This document shows, piece by piece, positions 34,374 through 47,543 of a DNA stretch of 64,000 nt (within the stretch, counting starts at the first letter, position 1; the number at the start of each line of letters is the position of its first letter). The position numbers were made by a program, and so were the translations under genes. Under the pieces are notes generated by a model. The model did not search any database. It was not told the DNA's origin and saw only the letters and a list, made by a program, of their open reading frames with translations. The stretch is from contig JAQFWX010000002.1 of NCBI GenBank assembly GCA_027605045.1, positions 1,674,001 through 1,738,000 on the forward strand, in the 5' to 3' direction. The stretch is from Phallus indusiatus (taxonomy: Eukaryota > Basidiomycota > Agaricomycetes > Phallales > Phallaceae).

Positions 34374-35860
34374 TTATACACTTTCAAAGTTTGGCCTAGT
34401 CGTTTCCGCAGCTATTTTGTCAGCTTTTGCCGCCCTTGACGAGTTGACAATACTCTCGCTGCCAGTGTACATGAAAACATCATATACTAAGGCGCCAACA
34501 ACTCCGCCCGCAAATGGAGCAAGCTATTGAATTACCGTGAGACAAATTTAGAGGGTATCGAAGACGAAAAAAAAACATACTATAGGACACCATAGCCAGT
34601 ATTGGCCGCGGAAGGTAAAAACTTTTAATGTTGATTAGGAATAGTCCCAAGTAGCGAAGAAATCAGTCTTATTTACCTCCTTTTCCATATCCTGCCATTG
34701 CGGTTACTATTCTAGGACCCAGATCGCGCGCAGGGTTAACCGCGAAACCTTGACAGTTTGAGCATATATGTATGTACCTGGAACCGATTCGACTCACCCG
34801 TCTGCAGTCCAAACGCCATTCCGATGCCTGAAATGATCAGGAACAAAGCTAAGGGAAGGAGACCAGGCGTAGGTGCAATATTTTTCTGTTAAAAGGAACG
34901 ATGAGGGGAGAATAAAGCTAGCCGAGACATCGGGCATACGGAGTCCGTGACAGCCAGTAGGCACAGGAGAAGGATGGCCGTTCCTAGGAATTCGTCAAAG
35001 AAAGCCGCAGCTTAAAAGGTTGATGTCACAAAGTCAGAAATTAGTTAGAAAAAAAAGGACAATCCATGGCGTACAATCGGGTAGGTAATTTGCCTGGAAG
35101 TGAAATAAACATGAATTCAGCGGATCGCTACCCGAAGAAGTCATTTCTTACCGCATATGTACCGAACAATCCAGCGGTACCAGGGACAGTGCGAATTCCG
35201 TTACCACCTTCAAATATATTGATGGCATGGAAGTAATTTGCGTATACAATAGCTGCACCGAGTATTGCGCCGAGAAGTTGCGATAGCATATAAATGGGCA
35301 CCTTTTTCCAAGGAAAACGTCGGGTGACTGCTAAAGCAAGAGTAATCTGTTCATCGCGTAAACATTAAAAGGCTACGCCAATAAGCAATGAAATGTACAG
35401 CAGGGTTGATATGTCCGCCGGAAATGCCACCAGATACCCAAACGCCGAGTGCGACACCGATACCCCAACCAAGGGATATGGAAAGATAGTCCTATAAAGA
35501 TTTAGAAAATGTGAACGAGTGTCAGGAAACATTGTACATACTCCTTTTGGGGTAGAAGCAACACCAGAGTTGCCACTAAGGACGACCTAAACATTGAGCT
35601 GGTCAAATTGTCTTCTGCGAGATCAGTATGATAAGAGAGTTCACCTGACAAAGAACACCGTTTCCGAAAAGAACGAGAACCATGGTACCCAAAAATTCTG
35701 CGAAGGCCTCTCTGAATTGATATCGCACACGAGACCATGCATTGGGGAAGGTGGTATATTGTTCTGTTATCTCTTCCACGGGAACAGACGAAACAGTAGC
35801 AGTAATCTGAGTAGATGTGGGCTCTCTGAATTCGCTGAGGTTCTTGTTGTCGTTAGACAT
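34374..35860 (-). CDS. Aquaglyceroporin (MIP family), 10 exons
   Basis: Exons 35860-35645, 35586-35542, 35491-35399, 35346-35152, 35093-35075, 35010-34940, 34885-34798, 34748-34677, 34621-34581 and 34523-34374 give 329 residues; introns are 49-64 nt. This is a plasma-membrane channel for water and small polyols such as glycerol. Both pore boxes are present: GGHINPA (Asn116) and NPARD (Asn247). The Asp after the second NPAR is the mark of the glycerol-conducting GlpF-like branch. Six hydrophobic helices are readable, with [17 protein letters not shown] typical of loop B/helix 3. Exon 5 is only 19 nt. Start chosen at the MSNDNKN codon; the slightly longer frame begins at TTG. No defect seen. 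Confidence 0.93.
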
Positions 35861-36786
35861 GATAGGTCGTAACAAGGAGAAGAAGAAAAAGTGGTGATGG
35901 GTGACAACTTTCGAAACAAACAGTTTATATAGACCTTTTTTCGAAGTTCGGCTCCGTCGAAACGAGACAGTTTGGATAATAAGACGCTCGAGACGCCATT
36001 GTGAGAAGCGAACGCCGAAAAAAATATATAGAACATAAAGACCTCCTATTTAATGACAGGAAGTGGCCCTGTGTGTCTCGGTGTTTAGGGAACATGAAGA
36101 CACTCCGATGTGATTGAACAGGAATTTAATTCTGAAAAGCGGCAGAACCGGATAATTTATATTTGGAGTCATATGAAGAAATATTCCTGAAATTATTTAA
36201 TGGACCCTCTGAAGTGTCAAGGTGCCAGGTTTAGAAAGACGTACTTTTTTTATAGAACATAACTAGGACCCCTTGTGCCTCTCGTGTGTCAACGACAAAA
36301 ATCGTGCCATTTGTACAACTCCTCATTGAAATGTCGTCAATCACATGCTAGTAACTGCTCCTGGACGCTTCGTTTTTGTTTCTGGGATGAGGTAATATAG
36401 ACCTGGGAGAAACCGGATCTGTGAGCCAGCCCCCCACGCGTCCTCTTCATAGATTTCAATGAAGTGAATACGGATTCACCATGTCAACACATGCACAATG
36501 CAGTAATGTTTGTGAATCAAAACAAGACCGTGAATCTGCGGGAGGGAAGTTACCGACGGTGATGATTGTTTTGTTTGCGCTTGGAATTCAAGGAAATATC
36601 CAATCTGGACGTGTCATAACACGGTATTGTATCACCTCCGATGGGATGAGAACAGGACTGAAAGGAACATACATTGATACACGATGCACGAATCATCAGC
36701 CTGGCTTGGCCCGCAAGCCAGTGGCCTGGCAAAAGCCGTTCCACTAGTGACAGTCACACTTTCTGTCACGCCCTTCCCGAGCGATC
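35861..36786. other. Divergent promoter region, aquaporin and DnaJ genes
   Basis: About 0.9 kb between the start codons of the aquaporin (-) and the DnaJ gene (+). Short open frames here lack splice context or protein-like composition. No specific element identified. Confidence 0.5.
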
Positions 36787-38828
36787 ATGAACACGAGCAA
36801 TGTCCTTCCCTCGCGTCCGATATGGCCTCAAATTCAAACAGCATGTTCGAGATGTTCCGTGAAGCTGGAATTTCCTATTCCATCACCAGAACCATCTTAC
36901 AATACCACATTGCGAGTCCGCTGCTTCTCATGTAACCATATCTTCTCGCACAGCTACTCTTCCGCCTCCCAATCCGGATCCAGCATTTCTTCAACATCGG
37001 ACAAAGAAATACCAAAGGGAGATGCTAGTACTTCCAAGAGAATAGATAATAGAAGAATTGGGACGCAAGATCGACCTCTCGAAACGGCTTATTATGAAAT
37101 TTTAGGTGTCGAGATCACCGCCACAACTGAGGAAATTAAGAAAGCATATCGTATGTCAATTCTTAATGTGTGGGCCAGATCCACGTTTCAAAGTTTTGTT
37201 TAAAGCCCCTTTTATTAGGTCGCCTTGCTATCAAATTCCATCCTGATAAGAACAGAGACGATCCCAACGCAGAAGAAAGGGCGAGTTTACAACCATTCTT
37301 CTTTCTCCATTGATCTTATACTTGTGGATAGTTCAAGCAAATAAGCGTGGCATACCAGGTAAATATCTCCTTTCTCTTATCATCATATCTATGTGATGCT
37401 CTTTTGGCAGACTTTATCCGATCCAGCTTTGCGTAAAAAATACAATGAGTTTGGCTCTAGGGAGTCCCAGCCTGAAGGTGGCTTCATGGATCCAGAAGCC
37501 TTCTTCAGCCAACTGTTTGGTGGGGAAAAATTCATACCTTTTATTGGTCAGATCTCGCTGGGTAGCGATATGAAGACCGCGTTGCAAGAAGACAACGAAG
37601 AGATCACTACAACAGGCACAGATGGCACCCAGCGTCCCAAGACTAAGAAAGAGATGACGCCCGAAGAAAGGCAAAAGAAGGAAGAAAAGGAAAAGAAGGA
37701 GGCTGCTGAGGTAAGGGGAAGGGATGCCTATCTTTCTACTTTCTTCGGAAAACTGACTATTTCGATTAGAGAGCGGCCATACGAGAAGAACGTGTTAAAA
37801 CACTCATAGAGGGACTGGAACGCAAACTCAGTATTTACACTGAATCGGTAACAGGAGTTAACGACCAAGAGGTGACACACAGTTGGCGGACAATATGTCA
37901 ATTAGAAGCAGAGTCAGCCCTTAATCTTTAATTTGTTGTACCACTCTCTCAATCACATTGAAACATACAGGCAATTAAAGGAAGAATCATACGGTGTCGA
38001 GTTACTAAACACGATCGGATTCGTTTACACATCGAAAGCTCGGTAAGCACTTCTCAACCTTGTGACCAATAATCTTATCTTACAGTCTTTTTAGTCAATT
38101 CCTAGCTTCCAAACAGAGCTTTTTAGGCGTGGGAGGGTGGCTTCATAATGTGCAAGGGAAATACCACGTATTTAGTGAAACGTACGTTGAATTAATTGCT
38201 TTCGAAGTGGGCTGCTACTAGACTCAAAGCTCTTGGCCAGCGTCTCAACCATCCGGGCCGCGGTCGATCTGAAACAGACGTTTGACCAAATGGCTGCAGC
38301 TGAGAAAGCAGGTTCATTAACTCCTGAAGAGAAACGTCGACTGGAAGAAGCGGCTGCGGAAAAGGTTTGTCTCTTACCTTTTGTTTACATCCCAATGATG
38401 GAAGGACATAGACTAAACTCTGTTTTAGGGACTTCAAGCTCTTTTCAAGGTACTTATCCTGTCATTGAGCAGTGCCGTTGTGCTTCTCTTCTAATCATTA
38501 CTATCTTCAGGGCGCAAAACTTGAAATAGAATCCGTACTTCGCGAGGTATGCGATCGTATACTATCGCCGGCTCCACCAGCCTTGGCTCGAGGAGGTCAG
38601 GTTGCTCCACAAGCATCTCCCATCTCTCGCGAAAAGCTTTATGCAAGGGCTGTCGCGCTACAGATCATGGGCGAGGTAGGGTCCATCCACTATCGTTCTT
38701 TTCTGTTTGAGTTGATTATTGGTTTGAAGGCGTTCATGGCCGTTCGTAAGGAGCCATCCGATGAATCAGACTATGTCAAGATCGAAAAGGCCACCCGTGA
38801 AGCAGCTGCGAAGTCAAACGCATCATAA
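36787..38828 (+). CDS. DnaJ co-chaperone with DnaJ-X domain (Caj1/Djp1-like)
   Basis: Eleven exons: 36787-37150, 37219-37280, 37332-37358, 37411-37710, 37770-37912, 37971-38042, 38095-38181, 38241-38364, 38429-38449, 38511-38675, 38730-38828, giving 487 residues. Two CxxC pairs (Cys20/23, Cys46/49) at the N-terminus suggest a zinc site. The J-domain starts at about residue 101 (AYYEILGV) and has HPD at 129-131, which stimulates Hsp70 ATPase. A charged linker (EERQKKEEKEKKEAAE) leads to the DnaJ-X region with GVGGWLHNVQGKYHVFSE and a C-terminal helix. Yeast homologues act in peroxisomal import or at the plasma membrane; the role here is inferred. Intron 2 (37281-37331) starts with GC (GCGAGT) rather than GT. 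Intron 6 has two in-frame acceptors 9 nt apart; the second fits family spacing better. Confidence 0.92.
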
Positions 38829-39082
38829 TCAGCATCAATCTTCGCATTTTTTCCCCATTGTTTTGTATGCATTGTTTCAATGATTAACGGCATCACGAAT
38901 CTTACGGATCGTATATATACACGGTGCAATACAATAATAGCACGTTCTAATTGATTCTTACAAAAACAATGTCTTTTTTACCCTAATTCGTCGTACATCG
39001 TAACAATTTTGTAATATAATTATTTATGGCGTTAATCAAAGCTTCACGACGGAAACGATTTGGGAAACAAGTTAGAGCGTGT

Positions 39083-40693
39083 TTATGGTGGTGCCGGTAT
39101 AGTCGCATCCGTTTCTTTGGCGGTACCATTTGCTTCCACGTTCTGCGGCGTGGCGTTTTTGCCTTTGCCAGGTGGAGGTGGATGGTAGACCTTCTCCTAT
39201 TTGCATGAAATAGTTAGACACTGCAGGAGAGATATTACAACGCAATACCTTCTTGGGTTTGCCTTGCTTGACTTCTGGCGGATAAGCCAGATCGGTCACC
39301 TTTTGCCATTCCTCGTTCTCTTGAAATGCCTTTTGAATGGGTTCCAAAAGCTCGATAAGGGCATCTCCGACCGCTTTCTTCAGGTCGCCAGGATGTATCT
39401 CTTTAGCCTGAAAGGCTGCTTCCAAGTCACCATACGTGGCGAAGTGTAGGGGACCACCATATTTCTCGTCTCTAGGGATGGAAAATACAGTGCCATCTGG
39501 TGCGCCGGATCCCGCAAACGGCAATTTTCCATCACTTTGGCTCAGTCCAGCCTTTTCAGCAGCTAACCGCTCGATCCGCAATTCACTGACTGGGATCAGC
39601 ACGGCCTTGGCAAACGCTAATAGACCGTTCTCAGTCACGTTTCCTTCTTCACAAAAGGCTTTCTTGATTTTGGTCCGAACTACGTTCGGAGGATCTAGAA
39701 AATCGATTTTCGAATTTGGATCCGATGATGACATCTTTGCGCCTTGTAGCCCTGGGACCATTGGATTCATGAGATGCGCTCGTTTGCGATAGCCTAATCG
39801 TGGTAGGTAGAGTTCTGCGAATGTGAAGATTTTGCGCTAAACAGGAAGGAAACAACTCAAGCTTCGGCGGACTATTCATAACGTAATATGATACACGTCC
39901 ACATACCTGATCAACGCCACCAAATTGAAAGTCAACGCCTAGGTATTCTTCGTCGAGTGCTTGTAACCCAGGGTAAAGAAGTCCACTCAGCAAAGGACTC
40001 TCAACTTGTTTTACAACTTCAGCACCGGCTTTTTTGGCGTCGTGTTCCGTGACCGTAGCACAAAGCTTGTAGTTATCCATGTTGTACTCCCGGGTGAGCT
40101 GGTAACTCGATCCTTGGACAAATCGCAGCTTGGATACAGGAATAGAAAGTGACTCAAACACTGCACGCAGAACAAATTCGTAGTATTTTGTCCGATGGGC
40201 CACGAGCTCCAGCGGTGCTTTTAGGTTATCGAGGAATGCATGGACATCTAGGTTTCATGACGGGATGTCAGGGCTACAAGCGCAAGTCATCGATTAGGTA
40301 TGCTTTACCAGCTAGTAAAATTGTAACCTGAGTATCAAAAATAAGCAAAGTCTTTGTAGCGATTTACTGAAGTACAAACCTCTACATCAGCTCTCAAAAA
40401 GTCCGCGATTTTCGTCAAGGGAACAAAGTATCCGATATGAGCTGAGAGGAGATAAGGCAAAATATCATTCATACGCTAGCTCAGAGACTCACGTCTTCCT
40501 GTAGGAGCAGTTCCTAAAAAAAACCAAGCCTTTCACTTTAGTTGATCGCGATGATTATGTCGCTCATACCCCAGTAGCATTTAGGTGATCTTCCTTCGGC
40601 TAATATGGCCTGTATCGTCTCCTTTCCAAGAACTTCATCCAATCGACGAGTAATAAGATCGTAACGTGCTTGGGGATCTGATGGAGCAGACAT
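39083..40693 (-). CDS. TYS1: Tyrosyl-tRNA synthetase, cytosolic
   Basis: Exons 40693-40570, 40513-40493, 40441-40380, 40327-40309, 40247-39907, 39836-39249 and 39196-39083 give 422 residues. The enzyme charges tRNA-Tyr. Class I motifs are the HIGH-like PHIGY (49-53, in APTGRPHIGYF) and KMSSS (223-227). [11 protein letters not shown] and GVDQRKIF are the eukaryotic/archaeal-type tyrosine-binding segments. The length is close to yeast Tys1, and no EMAP-II-like C-terminal domain is present; the tail is short and Pro/Ala-rich. Exons 2 and 4 are only 21 and 19 nt and carry parts of the active site. The gene is tail to tail with the DnaJ gene, 254 bp between stop codons. Confidence 0.95.
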
Positions 40694-41362
40694 GATAGAG
40701 GAAGTCAGGAAAACTACATGAAAATAGCTTTCCGCCAGCAAAGTGACTCAGCTTCGTTATGTAATTGACCTTAGTAAGCAATCGGCTCACGACGCTGCAT
40801 CGATACACGACCAATACACGACGGTGATGTCACGACCTATAATGAATACAAAGGAGAATTTACCACATGGGGACGGTCTGCGCGGGTATGCGTTCTGGTA
40901 GTTCACTAGCAGATAAAATCTATCCAAAATTAATTCTTAGCTTGAAAGCTTGACCTGGAAACATTTCGATGAAGGTTATGCTTCCGATAGAAGGTGCATC
41001 GGTCCAATGGCATCAAGGTAGTCGCTCGGTGATGCTACACTGGACACTGAATATTTGAATTGTTAAGGAATGAGTTCATCGAGAGCCAGCTCCTTTCTGG
41101 CTTTCTGGCAACATGGGAGATGAAATTAGGAGTACCGGCTGGATGCTGATTGCGTCGTAATAGGCTCGATCTCAAATAAAACACGCAACACGGCGCACAG
41201 AATCATATTGCACCCCCATAATATATTTTTGTTGGCTCCAGGCACAGAAAGGCACATTTGCCACTACTGTTAAACTAGTTAAATAAAAATCAACAATTTA
41301 AGAACAGGATCACTTTTAAGTGACCAGTTTATTGTTTCTTCTACCACTCGAATGTCCGCACC
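40694..41362. other. Intergenic, no supported gene
   Basis: Upstream of the tRNA synthetase and downstream of P450-A. Part of the 41160-41340 stretch resembles 45290-45400, consistent with the P450 duplication extending into the 3' flank. Confidence 0.45.
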
Positions 41363-43516
41363 TTATGTTCTACGTCGTCTGAACATCACTTCCGCAGCCA
41401 TATTTGGAATACATGTCAAGGCTAGCGAGATATTTGGTGGGCGAACGCCTTCCGTTTTCAGCTTAATATCGTAATTAAGTAAAAGGTGTGCCATCATCGC
41501 TTTCAACTCATTAGCGGCAAAGAAACGGCCAGGGCTATTGTTGAAGTACATGTCACTTTCTTGCTCGTTCACTTCTTATGACGCCAATACACTCACCATG
41601 CGTGTTTTCCATGACCGAAAGGAAGATAATCCGGAGATGTGTTAGTAAATTGATTGGTGGTATTCAAACCGTCTTGGGTTCTAATATCTGCAAATCGGAA
41701 ACCATCAAACTTATCTCCCTCAGGGTATCTTTCGTCATCGCGGTGGATCGGGTACGAAGCGGCAGAGACATAGGTTCCCTTCGGAATCAGAGTGCCGTCC
41801 GAAAAGGTGAAATTCTTCACTGCCAGGCGACTCAAGGATACTGTGGGGTTGGTTTTTAGTTGTTACTACTTCGGAGGCGGATATATTTATGTAGTGAACC
41901 TACCGAATGCAATCCCATCGTATCTCTGACTTTCTTTGAAAAAGCTGTCTAATTTATGCATCTTCGTCATGGCAACTTTTGTCCATCCGTCTTCCGCAAT
42001 GACAGCTTCAATTTCCTCCCTGAGTGGTTGTATATAATGGGGTTCGGCAGCAAGATAATACAAGGCGTGAGTGAAGCTCTGTTTCATGATACAAATGTTA
42101 AATAATTGCCCAAACAAGCCAGCAAAAACGAAGATACGGACCATACTACTTGTGTGGATGGCTGCAAAATTGAAACCAACAATCCTGTTGGTCAAATTTA
42201 GGACGCTCAGTTCATCCGAATTCGGAGCTTCTTCCATCATCCATTGCAAAAGATCAGACTAGCAACTTCATCTATACATATCCTTTAATAGATTTGAAGA
42301 GAACATACTGGTTTATCAGGATAGTCCTGACCATACTCCTCCATTTTTTCGCGTCGTTCCTTAATGAATGGACCAAGGAACTCCGCAGCTTTAGCTATTG
42401 CTTTCCGAGAGGTGGTTATATATCTCGCGGCCAAACTTTATAGAAGGAAGAGTGAAAATGCCCTTTAAATCAATGACTAAGATATGTCAAAATAGAGCTC
42501 ACGGTCGCAGAAATTTCGGGAAACGCATCAGCGTTTTACGGCTTTCATTTACATGCATAGTAAGATTAATGTTGATTTTGAGGAATTCCGGATCGCGACC
42601 TACATATAATAGAGTGTTAGAGCTAATGAGAGACATAATAATCATACGTACATAGAGGCAGTCCAAGGAAAATCCTATTAGAAGCACGAGCGATTATTTG
42701 AACGAATGTGGAGTATGCATGTACCGACGTCCAATCTATACATTTGTCCGTGGCTTGACACCCCATCTGATATAATGAAATGAATACTAAAAATACCTTC
42801 AGTCAAAGGGATATTATCATCAAACGCATCCTGAATTTCTCCCCGAAGATCGTCGAACAAAAGGGCGAGGTTTTTGGTGAGATGCGAACGTAAGACGTCG
42901 ACGTGGTATTCATTGGCAGGAGTGTCCAAAAGGTAATCAATAAAAAGCAACTGGAGAAATCTTCAGATATAAATGAATTAAACAGACATCGGGAAAAAAG
43001 ATTAACCTCGTTCGTAAATTCCCTGAATGACATTACGTCATCTGGGGCTTTCCGCAATTCTTCAATCTGGTGTTGTTGAGACACAATAACATGCCAGCGG
43101 CCATCGTTATCGGGTATCCGGAAAGCAGATTTTCCGTACTAAAATTTAAATTTTAAACCGAGGTCGAGGGCCCGAAAGCAAAGTACAAAGCAGCAGACCT
43201 TCTTGTACCCGTCACGAATAAGATCATGAGAATGCTCATTGAATTTCTTTCCGGTAGAATATGCGGAGAGAATATCACTGCCCCCTAAGGCAGGAATGTG
43301 TGCCTAAATAGAAATAACGGATAAGCAATAATGCATGCACGTTGAAGGTGTGCTCCTTACGAGTGCGTCGGGCTTCACAATCAAGAATGCTCCATATGAG
43401 AGAAGTATGACAAGTAATGTAAGCCCGATTGACGAGAAAGTCAACAGAGGCTCATTGAACTGAAAAAGAAGGGTGTAGTAACTTTGAGGAATAGTGGAAA
43501 AATTTGCGGAAGACAT
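41363..43516 (-). CDS. Cytochrome P450 monooxygenase A (tandem pair)
   Basis: Eleven exons (43516-43361, 43303-43199, 43138-43007, 42950-42797, 42735-42652, 42599-42503, 42435-42309, 42258-42142, 42078-41904, 41840-41597, 41534-41363) give 520 residues. A membrane anchor near residues 21-47 (LLTFSS...GAFLIV) places it at the ER. The I-helix reads FAAIHTSS, the K-helix ExxR is ESQR (Glu373, Arg376) and the heme loop is FGHGKHACPG with Cys464. The Cys codon is split by the last intron (TG|C). Overall it resembles ent-kaurene-oxidase-like fungal P450s; substrate unknown. All splice sites fit and there is no stop, so the copy looks active. Confidence 0.92.
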
Positions 43517-45415
43517 TCGTTAACAAACGGGGACAAAGCCGAACAAAGTTGAGTTTTTATAAGCAGTACCTACGCGCTTTGTGAGGATCTAAATTTAGTT
43601 AATGCGAGGAGCAGCCTGAAGCAGCCGAGGGTGGCGAGAAAATGATTGCGCGTGGAGATGCTTATATCTTGAGGAGCCGGTGGGAGGTAAAGCAATAGGA
43701 ATTAATGCTTCATATTATTATGTATGAAATTTGAATGGAATTCTCTCGCGAGATGAAGCAACCCAAGCGAGTCGGAGGCCTAGCCAACCCAAGCTCTAGC
43801 TTGAAATTGTCCACCTGTGCGTTCAGTATCTTTTTGATGTGGAACTGCCTGCCCGCATTGAAGTCATAGGAATTGATATTGAAAAACCTGCCAAGCAAAG
43901 ATATGAAGGGCGTGACCTGTCTGCGTTCGAACATTTATATCAAATTCAGCAATGATTCTTGAATCAACTTCCCCTGACTCACGCGAGGAGCACTTAATGC
44001 AAGAATAAGGTCAATGGAGCTGCGGCCAGTATGAGCAAACACGTTGTGTTAAAGAACACAAACGTATCGGAATCTGGCATTATCGATCAAATGATTGCTG
44101 AGATCTGAGATTTCAAGCTGATTTTGAGCTGAAGAGTAAGCTGAGACTAAAAATTTTAACTGGTTGGCGCGCGTCACGCACTGTCACCTTTGGCGACCGC
44201 CCGAACTTAAATCTTGCCATTCGCTTTCTTATTCAAACTGACGTGATTTGAAATTCACAACACTTGTACAAATGCGTCTTGGATTTCCCGGCTCACCTGC
44301 AGATGCTGATATTGAGATAAAGAAGTGCTTACGGCAGCCAAAAGTTGAAAAAAGCAGGTTTTGGGACACGTTTAACTTTAAACTTGTGTATAAGTACATC
44401 CTCTCGCCTCGGTTGGTGTAGGTCTCACTACAATAGGTCTAACTCAGGGCATAGATTTTATACCACATCCTAATTGACAACACGAATTAGACACTGTTGC
44501 TCTACCGATGAAGCGCGACACCTTAGCGACGAGGTAAAATCCAATCCTTTCACAATATGCGTTGCCATGATCCATCGCTTGATAATAATAATAACTCCGG
44601 TAACGCGAAATCAGAGCCCACTAAAACATTATTCAGTCTAATACAGTACTTTCCGGATTTTGCGGGAATGCCAACATCGGATCTGAACCGGTTCACCTAG
44701 TTCAAACGTGGATGACAGTATCATTCCTGGCGACCAAAGTGTATGTTTCTGATGTGTTCGATATATTTACGGATTTGTGTTAGACTCTTAGTGCCTAACA
44801 TGACCGGAAGAGAAGCCGTGCAACCCCATTTGTGGACTAGTAATCCTTATCGTGCGAATCTTGTGTCGGACTACGCAGGTTTTCTATTTATAAGTAGAAA
44901 TAAACGGTAATCCAATACCTCATATCTTTTCAACCTGTGCTTCAAACCTCTTGAACGCAGCCAAGCCTTTAGGACCGCTGATCAACTTATAAACGTAATT
45001 GTCGGATAGTGACGATCTCCATGAAATTTTAAGTTTGTAAGTAGTGCATAATTCCTGTCCGAATTCATGCACTGGTGTGTCGACACCATTTATAGATTCA
45101 GCCTGAAAGTGAAACCATATCAACCATTCGTAAACTAATGTACATACAAACAACGAGCGTTGGAATTGCCGGCTCTACGATTTCAAATAAAAACACAGAA
45201 TCATATTCACTCTTCGAGGAGCTTAATATCGGATATCCTGACGCTATTACATATAATTTAAGATGTGATTTGATAACAGGTGTCCTTCTCGAATCATATT
45301 GCACTCGCCAGCTCCAAGCGCAGGAGACGAATAGTAATATACTTGTCACTACTGTTGAAATAATTAATTAAATAAGAGCAGGTCCACACTAAGTGACCGC
45401 TCAAATGACCGCATT
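43517..45415. other. Spacer between the two P450 genes, with a possible small gene
   Basis: The upstream region of P450-A (about 43600-43960) resembles that of P450-B (about 47590-47900), so the duplication included the promoter. On the minus strand, frames at 45349-45180 (...FEIVEPAIPTLV) and 45102-44920 (AESINGVDTPVHEF...FEAQVEKI) can be joined by a GTTTGT...TTTCAG intron into a protein of about 120 residues or more. It matches no family I recognise, and could be a small unknown gene or a remnant. Confidence 0.35.
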
Positions 45416-47543
45416 TCATATTCTACGTCGTCTGAACAATACTTCAGCAGTCATATTTGGAATACAGCTCAAGGCGAGCGAGATGTTTGGTGGGCGGACG
45501 CCTTCCGTCTTCAGTTTAATATCGTAATTGAGTAAAAGGTGTGCCATCATCGCTTTCAACTCATTAGCAGCAAAAAACCGACCGGGGCTATTGTTGAAGT
45601 ACAGTTACTTTCTTGTTCGTTCACTTCGCATGACGACAATACACTCACCACGCATGTTTCCCATGCCCAAAAGGAAGGTAATCCGGGGACGTGTTAACAT
45701 ATTGATTGGTGGTATTCAAACTGTCTTGGGTTCTTATATCTGCAAATCGGAAACCATCAAACTTATCGCCATCAGGGTATTTTTCGTCATTGCGGTGGAT
45801 CGGATATGCAGCAGCAGAAATAAAGGTTCCCTTCGGAATCAGAGTGCCGTCTGAAAAGGTGAAGTCTTTCATTGCCAGACGACTCAAGGATACTGTAAGT
45901 TCACTAGTTAATACGTCGAAAGTGAACACACTAATGCTGAGAACGTACTGAATCCGATTCCATCGTATCGCTGAGTTTCTCTAAAAAAGCTATCTAATTT
46001 ATGCATTCTCGTCATGGCAACTTTTGTCCATCCGTCTTCCGCAACGACAGCTTCAATTTCCTCCCTGAGTGGTTGTATATAATGGGGTTCGGCAGCAAGG
46101 TGATACAAAGCGTGAGTAAAGCTCTGTTTCGTGATATAAATGTTAAACCGTTGGTTAAACAAGTGAGAAAAAACAAGGATACAGACCATACTACTTGTGT
46201 GAATTGCCGCAAAATTAAGGCCGACAATCCTGGTCGTCAGATTTAGGACGCTCAGTTCATCTGAGTTGGGAGCTTCTTCCATCAGCCATTGCAAAAGATC
46301 AGACTGGCAGCTTCGTCAAATCATTTCAATGTTTGTTCTGAAAGGACATACTGGTTTATCAGGATAGTCCTGGCCATACTCTTCCAATTTTTCAAGCCGT
46401 TCCTCAATAAATGGACCGAGGAACTCTGCAGCTTTAGCTATTGCTTTCCGAGATGTGGTTATATATTTTGCGGCCAATCTTGGTGATAAAATATTAAATT
46501 ATGTAACAGGCAATATCGGATTGTTGAAACTTACGGTCGCAGAAAGTTCGGCAAACGCATTAATGTTTTACGGCTTTCGTTTACATGCATAGTAAGTTCA
46601 ATATTGACTTTGAGGAATTCTGCATCGCGACCTATTTATGACATGATATTTAGAATATTGGGCTAATGAGAAATACCAAAATCATACTTACAGAGGGGCA
46701 GTCCAACGAAAATTCTGTTGGAAGCACGAGCGATCACTTGGACCATTGCGGAATATGCATGTACCGATGTCCAATCTGTGATTTGCTCGTCACTTGGCAC
46801 CGGTATAATAAGATGAATACTGAAAATACCTTCAGTTAAAGGAATATTGTCATCAAACGCGTTCTGGATTTCTCCCCGAAGATCGTCGAACAAAAGGGCG
46901 AGGTTTTTGGTGAGATGCGAACGTAAGACGTTAACGTGGTAGGTATTGGTGGGAGCGCCCAAAAGGTAGTCAATAAAAAGCAACTGTAAGAATCTTCAGG
47001 TATAATGAAATAAACAGACGCTTGAAAAATTAGACCTTGTTCCCAACTTCTTGGAGTGACATTACGTCGTCTGGGGCTTTCCGCAAATCTTCGACCTGAT
47101 CTTGTCGAGAAATGATAACATGCCAGCGACCATCATTATCTGGTATTCGGAAAATAGCTTTTTGGTACTAAGAATCAAATTTTAAACAGATTGGGACACA
47201 AAAGCGAAATATGAAGTTAACAGACCTTGTTATACCCGGCACGAATAAGATCATGAGAATACTTATTGAATTTCTTTCCGGTAAAATAAGCAGAAACAAT
47301 ACCACTGCCCCCTAAGGCAGGGATGTGGGCCTAGATAGAAATAGTAATTAAGCACGATTCATGTCGAAGCGGAGTACTCCTTACGAGTGGGTCGGGTCTC
47401 AAAATCAAAAATGCTCCATATGAGACCAGTATGGCAAGTAGCGTGAATCCAACTGACGAGAAAGTCAGGAGAGGTTCATTGAACTGGAACTTGAGTGGTG
47501 AGTAGTAAATCTGAGGAGTGGTCGAAAAATTTGTAGAGGACAT
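45416..47543 (-). CDS. Cytochrome P450 monooxygenase B (tandem pair)
   Basis: Eleven exons (47543-47385, 47330-47226, 47167-47036, 46983-46830, 46775-46692, 46631-46535, 46478-46352, 46303-46187, 46123-45949, 45892-45649, 45587-45416) give 521 residues. Exons 2-11 have exactly the lengths of those in P450-A and exon 1 is one codon longer, so it is a tandem duplicate about 4 kb away. The heme loop FGHGKHACPG (Cys465), K-helix ETQR and membrane anchor are intact. Differences cluster in the region around exon 2-3 (for example YFTGKKFNKYS versus YSTGKKFNEHS) and in exon 5/6. Substrate unknown; the pair may have split specificity. Confidence 0.92.

Noticed and set aside
44455..44560. tRNA-like string (minus strand, ATCGGTAGAGCAACA) resembling an A-box
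   Set aside because: No matching B-box/T-arm and no complete cloverleaf could be drawn; at best a relic.
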